Shown: positions 33,763 through 45,545, counted from the stretch's first letter. The stretch is 64,000 nt of DNA from Lasiosphaeris hirsuta (GCA_030549175.1 JAUKUA010000003.1:6138001-6202000); one strand, 5' to 3'. The notes: generated from the sequence alone by a model not told the origin. Numbers and translations: made by a program.

Positions 33763-34150
33763 TTATATATTCCCTACACCACAAGTAGACCTACCCTCGC
33801 CAGCCCGGATCAGCGGCAGTCGTAACTCGCCGCTCTTGAGGATATTATAGCCCTCTGATCCGCACCCGTTGCTGCCCGTCTGTCGCGCAGCATAGCCAAA
33901 GAGACCCTCGAGGTAGCAGAAGAAGCCGTTGTTGTCATACAGGTCCCATGTCTCGTTGGCGCAGCGCGGCTGTTGTACCAACGCTGCGGTGCAGTTGGCG
34001 GCTGACGGACAACACTGGTGCCGGGTCAGCGATCCTGGAGAATTACGTCGCGACGCGGAAACTCACATTGGGATCCGCGAACCCATCGGGAATCGTTTCG
34101 CAAAAAGTGAGCTCAGAATGACTTCCGTCATAGGTGCCACGCTGGGACTT
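33763..34150 (-). CDS. small secreted-type cysteine-rich protein (5' end not found)
   Basis: Two exons are visible. The upstream one (about 34150-34067) reads YDGSHSELTFCETIPDGF and ends ADPN at a GTGAGT donor. An intron of 52 bases (34066-34015) has a CTGACC branch-like word and ends CAG. The second exon (34014-33763) reads CCPSAANCTAALVQQPRC, then NGFFCYLEGLFGYA and GSNGCGSEGYNI. The spacing of Cys residues (ETIPDG, CCP, CANETWDL, FFCYLEG, GCG) is that of small secreted fungal Cys-rich proteins in which a CC pair and an FC(Y/C) motif recur. The first exon with the signal peptide could not be located, so this may be a partial or decayed gene. Effector or cell-wall roles would be guesses. Confidence 0.5.
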
Positions 34151-34806
34151 CAGTAGTAGTGACTCTAGCGACAAGCCATTCATATCATTCAAGCGAAGGA
34201 GACCGCAGTGGCTGCACGCAACACCTGGAACCAGGCCCAGCTATTCGTTCAAAGGGTACGAAGGCTGTCGTCTGGAATTGAGGGGAATAAGGGTCGACAC
34301 GATAGACACTGTAACTCGGCGGTCCGACATACACGTGACGGATCTGTGGGCATACTGGACGCAAAGTTGCGCACAAATGACGACTTGGCCAGTACGGGAG
34401 CTTTGTGGAACAACAGAACGCCTTCTGCCAAATGATTGCATTTTACGGAGATATTGATGGCCTGGACTAAGAGGACCTAGACTCAGGTCTGAGGCAGGGT
34501 TTCAACCATCGGCTCCGCTGGAACCGGCCCCCCCGTTTTATGGCCCTCCTGTTTGCTCCATTTTCCACTCACCTCCTAACCGTCAAAACCTGTCAACGAC
34601 CGTCGTCACAGTACTTAGCATTGTACATTTTCAATCCCGACCAGAGCACCTCTACAGAGTACGGATATTCAGGACTGATAGGGAGTCATGTTACTAAACG
34701 TAAAAAAGCTTTTTTTTTTCAACGCCACACCCGACGTTGTTGAGATTGTTGGAAATGAATTTTGTGAGTCATGCCGCGCGCCAGTAGAAAGTTTGTAAAA
34801 AAGTAA
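34151..34806. other. no gene recognised
   Basis: Short overlapping frames on both strands without motif. It includes a T10 run at about 34712-34721. Confidence 0.4.
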
Positions 34807-35643
34807 ATGCCGGTCAACATAAACGCAAGGATGAATTGTAAAAGGAAGCAAGAGCGCAGCTCCTCCAACCGACGGAGAGTCATAGCCCCATACTCTCCTC
34901 AGACGGTGAAATTTCGCACACAACCACAACCGGCGTCAATGGACGAAATGGGGCCAAGTAACGGCAACCTAGCTACTTCACCCGCTCAAAAATTTCCCAA
35001 TGTTCCGTTTCTTTACGTCCCATACCTTGCCGACACTGGCTTTATCGCAAAACCAAGCTCGGTGGTGCACAGCAGCACCAGCCGAGTACCCGCGCCGAAT
35101 GAAAGTTCAACTCCAGTTGAAAGTCTGACGTACCCACAGAGAGTCAAAAACTTTCAAGAACTGCGGGATGGAATACAGGCACTTGATAAAGAGCTTCACC
35201 TCTTCCTCACGGCTGAAGCGGCCCGGTGGAAGCAATCGAACCAATTCCAAAAGGATCTTTCCGACTGGCAAGTCCAACAGACCAACACCCGGTTCGTCTG
35301 GTTGAAACAGAAGCGTGCAAGAACTCGATACCTCCTTGAATCGAGATTTATTCACTCTGAAAATCTCCACATTTTCAACTGCGTTGGAAAGTACCGTCAG
35401 GTTATGGCACAACAACACACAATGAAGACGGAAGCAGCGTGTCGGTTACGTGACCTTGACGAGATGGAAAAAGCCGAGGCTGCAAAACCAATTTGTGAGC
35501 TTGGCGGAATGGACAAGCTGAGAGAGCTAAGGCGAATGGAGAGGACTTCGTTGTGGAACTCATTCCAAATGGAACGGGCTAAACAGAGAGCTCGTTTCCC
35601 AGCCGCTCTGAACTTTTATAGGGAAACTACCTGGCAAGACTGA
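34807..35643 (+). CDS. hypothetical protein with basic N-terminus and charged helices
   Basis: An intact frame of 278 codons from ATG to TGA with no close counterpart known to me. The first 30 residues are Arg/Lys-rich. Residues about 100-250 are strongly helical and charged (VKNFQELRDGIQALDKELHL, KQKRARTRYLLESRF, RLRDLDEMEKAEAAKP, LRELRRMERTSLWNSFQME), likely coiled coil. There is no signal peptide and no membrane segment. Codon use and length support a real gene, but there is no independent evidence. Confidence 0.55.
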   Translation: MPVNINARMNCKRKQERSSSNRRRVIAPYSPQTVKFRTQPQPASMDEMGPSNGNLATSPAQKFPNVPFLYVPYLADTGFIAKPSSVVHSSTSRVPAPNESSTPVESLTYPQRVKNFQELRDGIQALDKELHLFLTAEAARWKQSNQFQKDLSDWQVQQTNTRFVWLKQKRARTRYLLESRFIHSENLHIFNCVGKYRQVMAQQHTMKTEAACRLRDLDEMEKAEAAKPICELGGMDKLRELRRMERTSLWNSFQMERAKQRARFPAALNFYRETTWQD

Positions 35644-36429
35644 GTGTTTGTGTAAAACCTAAAGTACCAAAGTACCTAGCTTCCAACCAGTATGCCTTCA
35701 TGCTATGCTAAAGTGGGAGTGTAATATGGAGATGTCACAAATGGCATATGGGTATATATAAGTAGCCTAGGCTCACAGGGTAGGAGGAATTCCTTTTGCT
35801 TAAAAGTGTGACAGGAGACTTGCAAAATAGTCAGGAAATATATATTATATATCCCTTTTATCTCTAGAGAATGCTAGATCCGGATAGTTAGATGAGGTTG
35901 AAACGGTAAGTAGAATGGTTCAGTGTGGTCAGGTCTTCCAAAGGGCAACTACATTAACTAGGAGGTCTATTCTATGACTCGAAAGACCTACTGCATCATC
36001 ATATTGATATTTTGGCTGATTCTACAGCTCTGATTACGATGCTAAGGTTTAGTGGTTGTCTATGACAAATCTGAAGTCTGGTGGCGAAGCCTAATGTAGG
36101 CTAGTCCACTGAGTGAATCGTTCTAACGTCTTGGCACTCCGGGGCCCCCGTTACAACCCGTGGTTATGCCTAAGGTTCCGTTGCGTGTGTGCAGGCGGGG
36201 ATCTAAGCCACGCGTGTGGTAGGTCCTTAGTAGATGGTTTCCCCCACGCGTGTGGCCACTGCAGACCCAGGTCAAGGAGGTGTTTCACCTTGTTAGCCTT
36301 GGGTGGGATGTTAGAAGGGGTGAGCCTTCCAGAAGGCTGTAGCCGCCTCCTGATTGGTAAATAGCTTAGCGTGGTTCTGGCGTGGCCTACCCACCAAAGA
36401 GGCCAGAGATTTTCCCTGGGCCAGAACCA
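35644..36429. other. AT-rich spacer ahead of a transposase relic
   Basis: Rich in TA steps and stops, with no open frame until the transposase remnant. The 5' part of the transposon is probably decayed beyond recognition here. Confidence 0.4.
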
Positions 36430-36803
36430 TCACCAAATTTCATCACTTTTGTGTTGCCCAACATGGGATCAGCAGTGTGACAGTCTCGGCACTACGCAAG
36501 GCTAATGAGGAGCTTAGTAAGAGACGGAGGGCTAAAAAAACACGTGTACGGCTTAGAGGGTCTCTTATTGTACAAGAGGTACAGGATCTACTAGCCCAGA
36601 AGGCTGTGGGTAAGCAGGTAATCTAGGAAGCACGACAAAATGGTGGTGGTGCAGGGGGGTCTGGTACGAAGATTCGGTGCTGTGGCCTGTGCGGCAGGCC
36701 TGGCCATAATGCACGTACGTGTCAGGAGGCTGGAGAATCGTCTAATTCATATATTTCTGGTTTAGTTATGTTATTTACTAGTGTTGTGGTGGTATATTTG
36801 TAG
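36430..36803 (+). mobile_element. relic of a pogo/Fot1-like DNA transposon (transposase C-terminus)
   Basis: The plus strand reads VTVSALRKANEELSKRRRAK, then VRLRGSLIVQEVQDLLAQ, a TAG at 36624-36626, and in the same frame EARQNGGGAGGSG and a zinc knuckle CGLCGRPGHNARTC. The helix SALRKANE...KRRRAKK and the closing C-x2-C-x4-H-x4-C knuckle are typical of the C-terminus of fungal DDE_1 (pogo-family) transposases (family knowledge). The DDE core is not recognisable upstream. The TAG stands where Gln is usual (VIQEAR), consistent with CAG-to-TAG. Confidence 0.65.
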
Positions 36804-37055
36804 ATAACTGTCGTGGGGTTGTAAATGGTGGTCAGCTCGCTTATGAGATACGTTATCAAATTCAACAAGCCTCCCAGCATCCAACACGCAACCCTGTCAA
36901 AGTCTATAATGGTGTCAAGCCTATGCTTAATAGCGATGATTGTGTGGCCTACAAATCTCTTACGGATTAGGCGTTATATAACTTCTTTAGTCTTTACGTC
37001 AACTTTGAAACGCCGTGTCAATCAGTCGTAGCACTAACAGTCGGAGTAGGTACAC

Positions 37056-37808
37056 CTACCCGCTAGTAGCCTTATCAAGGACCAAAATCTTACCTAGACG
37101 AAGCATGCAACTTCGAAGCAAAAGTATCTTAGACATTGAGACCCTGCAGAAAACATGGTTAGCCAGATGGAGGCGACAGGGGTGTGTGACATGGAGGGAA
37201 TGCAAGGCATGCGATGCGACACACTTGGATGGCAACTCGGGTCGGTTGGTACCTACCAGTTCATTGTATTCCGGATCCACTGATAGCTTGTACACGCTTG
37301 CTTCGTCGGCATTTCCTTTGCGCAGCACTTCGATCGCTGTTATTGGCAAGAGACAACACGACGGGAGAGAATGGTCGGTGAGGTCATCCCGGTTGAAGTC
37401 GAGAGGGAAGAAGCGGTATTGGTGTTTCTCATTCAATTCGAAGAGCTCTTTGGCAATGGGTGCGGTTGGCCACTGCTCGGGGGGCTTCGACAGCGGGAAA
37501 TGGCAATCGTAGAGGTTCCAAGAGAGAAAAAAAAAATCTTTCAGGTACGAGACGCGATCGCAATACACCAGAAGTGATAATACGCCGAGGTACTGGTTGC
37601 AGATCGTCTGGACATTGACCAGTTCGGACGGTGGCAGGGCCTGGAGTGGAATCAGGCCTAGGTCTACGTATGTCGCGGGTGGGCTTCTGTTGGGAGTGGG
37701 GCACTCCCAGGCGCGGTCCCGCGCCTGGCACAGGCCACTTGGGCCAGTGCTCCAGCCCACCACCTTTTTCCCACTCGTAGATGCAGATCCGTTACCTGGA
37801 TCTTGCAC
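37056..37808 (-). pseudogene. N-terminal part of a fungal protein kinase-like protein
   Basis: The minus-strand frame of about 250 codons resembles the N-terminal extension and first kinase strands of a fungal kinase family. It shows YLGVLSLLVYCDRVSYLKDF, then HQYRFFPLDFNRDDL, LPITAIEVLRKGNADEASVY and KLSVDPEYNEL. The glycine loop is present as L-x-K-G-N-A-x-x-A-S-V-Y, lacking two of three glycines. After ELVGTN the similarity stops, so the lysine-bearing strand and the rest of the kinase are gone. The frame has no ATG at its upstream end (a GTG at 37808). It is therefore a truncated relic or pseudokinase remnant. Confidence 0.5.
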
Positions 37809-38498
37809 CTACTCACAAGAACAGATAGCAATACAACACATTGCAACACCCAACAGCTTCTCTCCATCACGTCACGATCAAGAGAAGAGACAAGGCCTTT
37901 TCCACCCATGCAGGTGGAACCAAACATACCTACCAGAGCAGGTCACGGCCCGGGCAGGAGGCCCACTGCCAACCTAACCGCACGTCCTGCAACTCAAGGG
38001 GCGCTCCAGGAGCTGGCAACCAGGGAGGCAACCCAAAAGGCCGGGCGAGCGGAGTTGGGATGACTTGGAGTTACTCGAAGAGGTCAAGAATAAAGGAAGA
38101 AGGGGGACGTGCAGTAGCACCTGCGGAATTTTTTTTTTTCACTGGTGTGCTCCGGGAGACCTCTCGCCATGACCACTTAGGCAATAATGCAGCGTTCATA
38201 ATAACATCACATTCGCGACTGAGCAACATTCGTAATAAAACCGTGTACGCGACTAAGCAGCGTGCACACATCCAATATTTCTCGGTATCACACAAAAAAA
38301 AACAAATTCATTTGACACAATGGAAGCTCGTCGCCACCACTTTCACCCCGATTAATCCATACAACTTGTCCATACCCATCAGCGACCTAGTATGGCCGAA
38401 CAAATCGTCAAGGGCATTTTGAACTGTATGTTATATCCTATTCCACTTCCATATACCGTCCTCACGTAATGGGTACTTAGAATTACTAAAGCGTTACC
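37809..38498. other. intergenic; possible first exon at 38391
   Basis: No firm gene. An ATG at 38393 opens MAEQIVKGILN and meets a GTATGT donor at 38426, with an acceptor TTAG at 38479. This could be the first exon of the small protein that follows, but the frame after the acceptor does not match it. Confidence 0.35.
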
Positions 38499-38855
38499 GT
38501 GAAAAATTTAGACATAATGCCGTACGAGATGGCCGTGGCCAGAGGACAGATTATCGATCGGGTTACCAGGGAGGAGTACCTACCGCTCATTCCAATTGGC
38601 GATACGTCATCTCAAGTAGCCGCCATCCAAATGCTAGACATTGCTATCGACATCCGCGACAGTGTTACCCTTACTAGCCAGTAGGTCATACGGTTCATTG
38701 ACATGGCTGAGACCGTAACCAAGGCGAGAGCCGAGGGAGCCAAAGCGAGAGCGGTCCGTGACCTTGCACTCCTTATTCTTGCTACGGCCGCCCTGGTACT
38801 TTTCTGGCTATCCAGTGGTCGACAGGTAGCTCTCGCTTCGTTTAAGCGCCAGTAA
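38499..38855 (+). pseudogene. small single-pass membrane protein with one in-frame stop
   Basis: One frame encodes MPYEMAVARGQIIDRVTREE, then YLPLIPIGDTSSQVAA and LDIAIDIRDSVTLTSQ, a TAG at 38682-38684, then VIRFIDMAETVTKARAEGAK, the membrane helix LALLILATAALVLFWL and the tail ALASFKRQ ending in TAA at 38853-38855. Both sides of the TAG look coding. The second half has a charged amphipathic helix before the membrane span. The stop could be CAG-to-TAG or TGG-to-TAG, or the TAG may belong to an unseen intron end. I do not recognise the family. Confidence 0.45.
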
Positions 38856-39589
38856 TCTCCCCATACATACGGCTACTTCCTCCTGTTACCCTTACCTATT
38901 CCGATCAACACCGGCTATGGAAAGGATACGATATGCTACAAGTAACGAGACATCTCACGAGATAACGGGAAACTTCGTATGGGAGTCAAACGAGAGGAAC
39001 ACGGGTATAGAAGAAAATAAATACATAGGAAGCTTACTCTCTGTTCCCTAAAGCCCCCCCAAAAAATACATATACAACTCATCTCAATCTGACAGCGCCT
39101 CTCTGGCCGGAAAACGGAGAAGAATCATGGTCTAGGAACCCTCATCACAACTTGCAAAGCCCGCACCTAGGCCCTACTCTTCCTTATTCAGTTGCACTGA
39201 CGGCTGCCCCCAGGTGGGTTGGCGGGGTTGCCCCGCCAACGCTGCATTTGTTAGCATTAGCCATCACCTTAGGAGAGTATTCAGTTCCTGAAGTTCTCCT
39301 CGCTCGAGTTGAGGATCCCTGCATTGGCCCTTCGGATATCCTCATCTTCGATGTTGCAGAGGAAACTACTCTTTGCAGTGCGATACGCCGCGCCGGCGCC
39401 GCGGGAATGAGGCACCCTCGGCTTTGCCTCCCTCACCAAATTTCACAAAGGCGGTGCACTGGCTTGTATGGTGCACTCGCTTATCACGCCCGTTACTCTA
39501 ATAGATGACGATAAATAGTTCAAGGAAGCACGGCCATCACTGCTACAATCTTTATCTCTCTTCCCACGATAGCGTGCAACGAAGCCATA
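38856..39589. other. intergenic with a strong GC hairpin
   Basis: The frame at 39152-39508 has no motif and contains the hairpin listed separately. No gene is supported. Confidence 0.4.
39218..39240. repeat. 10-base-pair perfect inverted repeat with 3-base loop
   Basis: GTTGGCGGGG and its exact reverse complement CCCCGCCAAC flank TTG. A stem of this GC content in a non-coding stretch may be the end of a small mobile element or a transcription end signal; neither can be shown. Confidence 0.85.
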
Positions 39590-42238
39590 TTACAACGCTT
39601 TCAGCCACTTGAGAATCTCCCTGTCCCAACGGTCCGACACCACCAACACATACACGCACTGCCCCAGCCGTTCCTCCAGATGGATCCTCTCCGCATGATA
39701 CAACTCCAACGCAATCTGCCTATTCACCTTTTGAAAGAAATATTTGACCTTCCTCGGCCATCTCGGCGCCGACTTCTTCCTCTCGACGACGAGTACATAA
39801 CCATGCGGCTCCGCCACTCTCACATGGGCGAGTACCCTCAGCCGTCCATGCTCCCCCATATCCAGCGTCTCACCCACCGGGACGCTACGAACCATATCTC
39901 CGGTCACAACCCCTGTTCGCCCGAAAGGCTTTAAGCCCCTCGGCAATACAGCCGCCGCATTGAGCCAGACGGCCGTCTCGTACACCGAGCCGGGTGCACC
40001 TAGGCGATGTTGGTGATGGGACTCGTGCTGGCATGTCAGGCCTCCCGGCTGGCACTCCAAACAGCACAGCTCGACCACCGGGCAGGCCATGGTTGTCAAT
40101 TCATCCGCCAGCAGCCCCGTCCACTTATGGTGCTCGGTCGGGATGCGCACGCAATACTCGCCCTCGGTGCAGGCGTACAAGGCATGGTAACACTCGGCGC
40201 CGGCATGTACCCGGGGTAGGTCCTTGAACGTGCCGATGGCTAGCTTGAGGAATCTGTCATACTCGAGGCGCTGCCTCGCAGTGCAGGCCCTGTACATCTT
40301 TGTCTCGTCGAGGGGCTCCAGCACGTGGCGGAAGTGTTCCCACCGTTTGTGGTCATGCGTCCAGGGACAATGTGTGCGGGCGAGCTCGCGCATGGTGCGG
40401 GTGAAGAGCATGTCGAAGAGGGGTGTGCGGCGCGCGTTTCCCGTGCATCCCGAGATTTGGATGCCATAGAGGCCCGCGAGGAGGTTGAGGTGGTGGAAGG
40501 GCTGCGCAACGAGGCTGGCGCAGATGAGATCGCGCGCTGTGACGCCGCGCCGGCGTTTGGCGATTAGGGAAGCCGACGAGGAGAGGGATTGGCCCGGGAG
40601 GGAGGCGGTGACAGCTACGGAAGCCGAGTCGAGATACCAAATGCTAGCGTGTGCGCCGAGGTACTGCAGCCAGTCGTGATGGCGAAACATGGACCGGACC
40701 TCGGACATGGTGGTAGGGCACGAGCGGTTGTCCTCCAGGGCGGGGTGTGAGCCGATTAGGAGAGAGGGCATGTTATTGTAGCGGGGGAGGCCTGGGGAGC
40801 CGGCAACCGTCCGAGGGTTGTTCGTCCAGTGGCAGAGGTACTCGCCGGACAGGGCGGCGGGTGAGGACGGGGAGCTGTGCCCACCGACGATGAAGCCTCT
40901 GCTGAGCATGTACTTGCTGGAGCCGTGGGAGGAACGATCCTCTGACCGCCAGACGGGACCCCAGATGTTGGCGAGTTGCTCTGGCGAGGTGTGGAGATAG
41001 AGCTTTTGATGGTGCACGTCGGGAATCTGACCCCGTTCGTGGGTCTCAAAGACCCATGCGGGGGTGTCGCCAAGCATCCCAGCAAGACAGTCGAAGGCTC
41101 GGCGGTGGATGCAGACGAACGATGTCGCATGGGCATCGCATGGTATCTTATACACCGTTTCGTGAGGATGCGCGAAATAGACTTGATTGAATGGCTCGAG
41201 ATGTGCGCCGACAAAGGATACGGCGGCGATATCGAGCGTGTAGGTGACGGCCCGGAGGGCGTGCAGGAGAGCCGACACCACCGTTTCGTACTGCCAGTGT
41301 CTTTTGCTGAAGCGTGAATATGCACCGTCTCCTTTATCATGTTGGTATTCCTGTAGAACACGCGGTCGAAGACCCATCCATGCTAGGAAATCAACACAGT
41401 CACGCAGGAAATCAGTTGATCGAGTTAGGTCGAAAATGTCAAGACGCTCGATGAACCCGAGTGCGCTGGATATAACCGTTCGTATGGCGGATACCGACAA
41501 GTCGAGGAGTCGTGCCACCTGAGGTCGGTTCTGCTCAAGAACGAGAATATTGATAGTGCGGCCACAAAAGTGGGAGCGCTGGAGTTTAGAAATTTTGGAA
41601 CCAACTCCCAACAGCACTGGCTTTAGATGATGCCGCATATAGTCCTGGGCCCCTGTTGGTGACTGAACGATGGCGGGCAGAGGATGATGCAGCACAGAGC
41701 TAGGCGTCACCCCGCTTTTGATGACCTGTGCCTCGAGCTTTTCCAGCTTCTCCAACCACTCGCGAGGATGGTTGACTGCGTCATTTGGCCCAAAGATTAC
41801 CGGATCGGTCCATGTGGCGTATTCGTTGCCGACTGGGGGAACGTGTGTGCTATGGTGAAGTGGATGGATTCCGTTTTCTGTCTCGCCGAGGATATGTCCG
41901 TGGTTTCCGTTCCTCCTGGCAGGTTGAGGTTCGGGACGATGAGATGAGTGATAGTGGTGGTGCTGGTACTTTCTCCATCTGTGCCGCACATGCTCATCCA
42001 GAGAAGCCCGGAGGTCTGGGAGGGATGGTTGCTGTTCAACGCGATCAGCAAACTTCCCCAGGTTGCCCACGCACACAAGACCCTAATCAACACAAACCTG
42101 CCGCTGCCCAACATAACTCCAATCCTCGTCATCTGTTCTCCAGCCCGATTCCGCATCGAAGTCATCCTCATGATAGCGTCTACTCCCCCTTGGAGAGAGT
42201 GACCGAGAACGTATCTCTCGGTACCATCTCTGTTCCAT
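39590..42238 (-). CDS. large orphan protein, 860 residues, two exons
   Basis: Exon 1 runs 42238-42098 from ATG (47 codons, with SRSLSPRGSRRYHEDDFDAE). A 66-base intron at 42097-42032 has a TGCTGAT branch-like word and ends CAG. Exon 2 runs 42031-39590. Both exons are in the same phase, and the intron explains the in-frame TAG at 42083-42085. The protein has a His/Arg-rich region near residue 70, then folded-looking segments: FIERLDIFDLTRSTDFLRDC, LRAVTYTLDIAAVSFVGAHL, YLDSASVAVTASL, ATARQRLEYDRFLKLAIGTF-like helices, a Cys-rich patch ELCCLECQPGGLTC and a C-terminal VYVLVVSDRWDREILKWL. The Cys/His patch could bind zinc. I recognise no family. It is by far the longest intact minus-strand gene here. 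Confidence 0.8.
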
Positions 42239-44850
42239 TTTCCCCGAGGGTACGCAGCTGTTCAAAATATGAGAAGAAGCAATTCATTCATGTCGGGTAA
42301 TGAGAATGTTAAGATGACTTGGGGGCTATGAACAAAAGGTAACTCTTCGCCGGACAATATAACGGAGAGAAATTGGTCCCAAGGGGGTGCGGCGCGTGAT
42401 TATCATGCAATATGTTAAAACCTGCTGTTCAACCTGCCGTTAAAAGGATATTATGGTGATAGCGGGAGACGTACTCGATGTGTTAGTTCTGCGATTAGTA
42501 GTGTGATTCGCGGTGGCGCTTTCACCCCACCGTGTTCGGGCCACAGCAACACCGGATACACCACCGGATACACCACCTGAAGAGCGCTAGCACCGTTACA
42601 ACCTCCACACACCGGTTGGGCATGGTCTAGACCTGAGGTGTAGAGCTGCTAAACCACTCAAGATCTTTGACAACTTTGTTATTTGCCATATTGCAGGTGT
42701 GGCTGATGACGGCAGCTATGACCCGCTGATCGATTGAGATGTCATCCGATTCGTAAGTGGCGACCATCCAACCGGTTGCCAAACTGCGTACTTGGCCAAA
42801 TTTACTAGGCAACCACTTTAGTTGCGGCCCTCGCCGCAGCTGTCTCCTATATGCTTATTGAACACCCCCATGTTTTGTTGCTGCGGTCTGGGAATCCGCG
42901 TCTGGCAAAAGATTTTGCACGCTTTTGAGCCAGGGAGGTTAGCGCACGCAGCAGGAAGGCGTGCTCGCGCATCTCACAGGGGTGCCTATCCCGTTTGTGT
43001 GCTCAGATGTGTCGGAGAAGCATGTGGCATGTACGGGCTGGTGGGGAGCTGTTTGATGATTATGAGATGGGAGGGTGTAGCTTTAGTGTAAACTCAGCAC
43101 GACGACGCTAACTCTACTGAGTAGACGCTTGCACCCGTGACCCCGTAGAGCTGAAATTAAGGATGTGGCCTAAAAAAAATCCTCAAAGCGACGGAATTTG
43201 GCCGGCACCGACGGCACTGACAGACATCTAGGAGGTCGTGGGGGAGCATGCAGGCGTTATTGATATTATGCTAGATATCTTTGGGAGCAAAAATATCGCT
43301 TAGGAAAGTGAAAGGGATCCAGAATTCAGAGTGAGTGTAGAGGAGGAAGCTACCAGGCAATGGAGCTGACGATCGAGGGCGAGACTGAAGGCTACCGTGG
43401 CTGGGAGTTAACTGGAAGGGTGGTGGTGTGATTGGGCGTATTAGAGTTGGTTCCGGTTATTCTCGGCGGGGATTGGGGAAAAACTGCAGGTGTGTAGCCC
43501 CAAGTGTGCAGCATCAGACTACACCAGCCAATCAGTAAAAAAGATCAGATGACGGCAACGCCATTCGTTTACTACTAGCGGCTGCCAGGTTTCTCAGCTG
43601 CCAGGCTTCTCAGCTGCCGAATATCTTCAGAAACATGTTCTCCGTGTTCCTCTCACCTTTTCCCGTCAATGGGGGAATGGTGTGTAGCGCCGTCATTGCG
43701 GGTAGCATTTCTGCAAGTCATCAAATCGACGCTCGCCGTACCAGGTATCATGACTTGGTACTGCCGGTAGTCCTACGTTTAGATCGGATTGGCCTGTTTC
43801 GCATGGTGAAGAGACCATTGAAAAAAAGCCACCAAACAGCCACTGGACCGGGTGGTATGATCCATCGAACCGGGACATGTTGTGCAACCCAAAGTCACAC
43901 ATTTGCATCCAGAACCACACTTATTTCACCGACCTAGATAACGGACAGGCAGTGAGCGCTTGCAGAGAATGGACCAGTCTACTTGTAGAGCGCATCGAAA
44001 GGTAGCAGGAGCAAGAGGACATCAACACACTACCAATTGCATACAACCAGTATTGCATTGCTGTCATGCGAGTCCCGGATGAGAAAGAGGTTTTGGATGC
44101 ATGGGAAAATTCTTGCGGAACAATCAAGCAATAGTTCAAAGCCCGGTCACCTTCCCTTCCCCTTTCCATGGATGCATAGGGCACTTGCATTGGACATCAA
44201 CCTCGACATCCTGATCAGTCGGCCCAACGGGGAATTTCAGCGTGCTATACCACTAGGCAAGCAAAGACGGGGTTGGCCGGCCACCTAACGTGAGCACTTT
44301 TCTTACACGCTACAAGTTGGGCAGCTTGTCGTTTTGCTCCAAGTCCTCTCACAGCTGCGTTGGTGGCGCTGACTCTACCTATTCCTTCTCTATAGCTATA
44401 CAATGTGACAGTGAGTCCCTTCCCTTACCTGGCCGATTACCTAGGTACGCTAACAGGGTTAGCTGGCGACCCTGACTCAAATCACGTGGATACTGGCAAA
44501 TGTGCTGTATTCCGTGAAGAAGAGTAAATTGGGCGACGAAGAGGAAGAGGTTAGGAATGGCTCCCGGCCGGGCGCAAGATGTAGGCCCAGGTGGGCGCTA
44601 GGGCCATGAGGAAGCCATTCATTGCCCATTCATCCTCTTATCTATCTACTTATCTATTTGTCTAATCCATCTATACTGTACCAGTATCATACGCACACGG
44701 GGGGATAGGCGTTGGGGCGGCACTTACCAAAATGGCAGGTTAGAGCTCATCCAAAAGCTGCAAACTTGCCACCAATTCCTCATGGATATGAAGGGCAGGA
44801 ACGGGAATCCGCGTCACATTGAGAATTTCGACAAGTTATGAGACCGGGAA
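42239..44850. other. no gene recognised
   Basis: Several short frames of 60-100 codons (42627-42812 minus, 42822-43091 plus, 43635-43937 plus, 44037-44288 plus) have no motif. A doubled ACACCGGATACACC occurs at about 42550-42577. A TCTATCTA-like run lies at 44640-44673. Confidence 0.4.
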
Positions 44851-45545
44851 ATGAAGGGCGGGGAGGACAACTCGAACCTAATCAAGGTGGCCATCATCGA
44901 CAACGGGGCTGATAAGTTCCGGCCGCGCATCCGCGACTGCATCGAGAGGGGTGTTTCCTACGTCAAGGCCGACACGGGGAGCGCCGACCGGATCCTCCCG
45001 TGGTGGATGGTGTCGGACCCCCACGGCACGCAGATGGCGTCGCTGGTGTCGGCGGTCAACCCGTGGTGCCGACTGTACATTGCGCGCGTGGGCAAAGGCC
45101 GCCGCGACATCCTACCCGAGGACGCAGTACAAGCCGTCAAGTAGGTTGTAGAGCAAAAAGTCTACATATCATGTCCATCAGCTGGGCAAACAAGTCACCC
45201 GTGTCCGCGCTCCGGACCGTCATTGAAGACGCCGCCAAGAACACCCTCGTATTCTGCTCAACTGCGGACCGCGGTACCGGATCAGGCCCCGTCTTTCCGG
45301 CCGAGTACGATGGCACCGTGCGCATCTCGGCCACAGACAAGTACGGCAACTTGATGCCGGCATCCGACAAGAGTGCCCACACCGTCAACATCCCTGTGCC
45401 GGGCGAGGACATTCCCGCCTTCGGCCCCTCATACACGGCAGCGTGGCAGTCCGGATTGGACCCGTCCATATTGTCAGAGAACTTCTCATGCTTTGTTCCT
45501 TACACACCAGCACCACGCATATGTGATACTTGTCGTTTCTTATGA
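44851..45545 (+). pseudogene. broken subtilisin-like (S8) protease domain
   Basis: The first segment reads LIKVAIIDNGADKFRPRIRD, with the catalytic Asp block, then VSDPHGTQMASLVSAVNPWC, with the catalytic His block, and RLYIARVGKGRRD. It ends AVQAVK with a TAG at 45142-45144 where AVKW is expected. After a frame change near 45165, ISWANKSPVSALRTVIEDAA and LVFCSTADRGTGSG continue the fold, followed by RISATDKYGNLMPASDKSAH and DIPAFGPSYTAAWQ. The catalytic Ser motif (GTSxA or GSSxA) should follow and is absent; the frame ends at 45545. S8 domains are found as NLR effector domains and as stand-alone proteases in fungi. No NB-ARC or NACHT is seen downstream. A pseudogene by three criteria: stop, frameshift, missing Ser. 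Confidence 0.75.

Noticed and set aside
42083..42085. TAG as a disabling stop in the 860-residue gene
   Set aside because: It lies within a 66-base intron with good borders that keeps phase.
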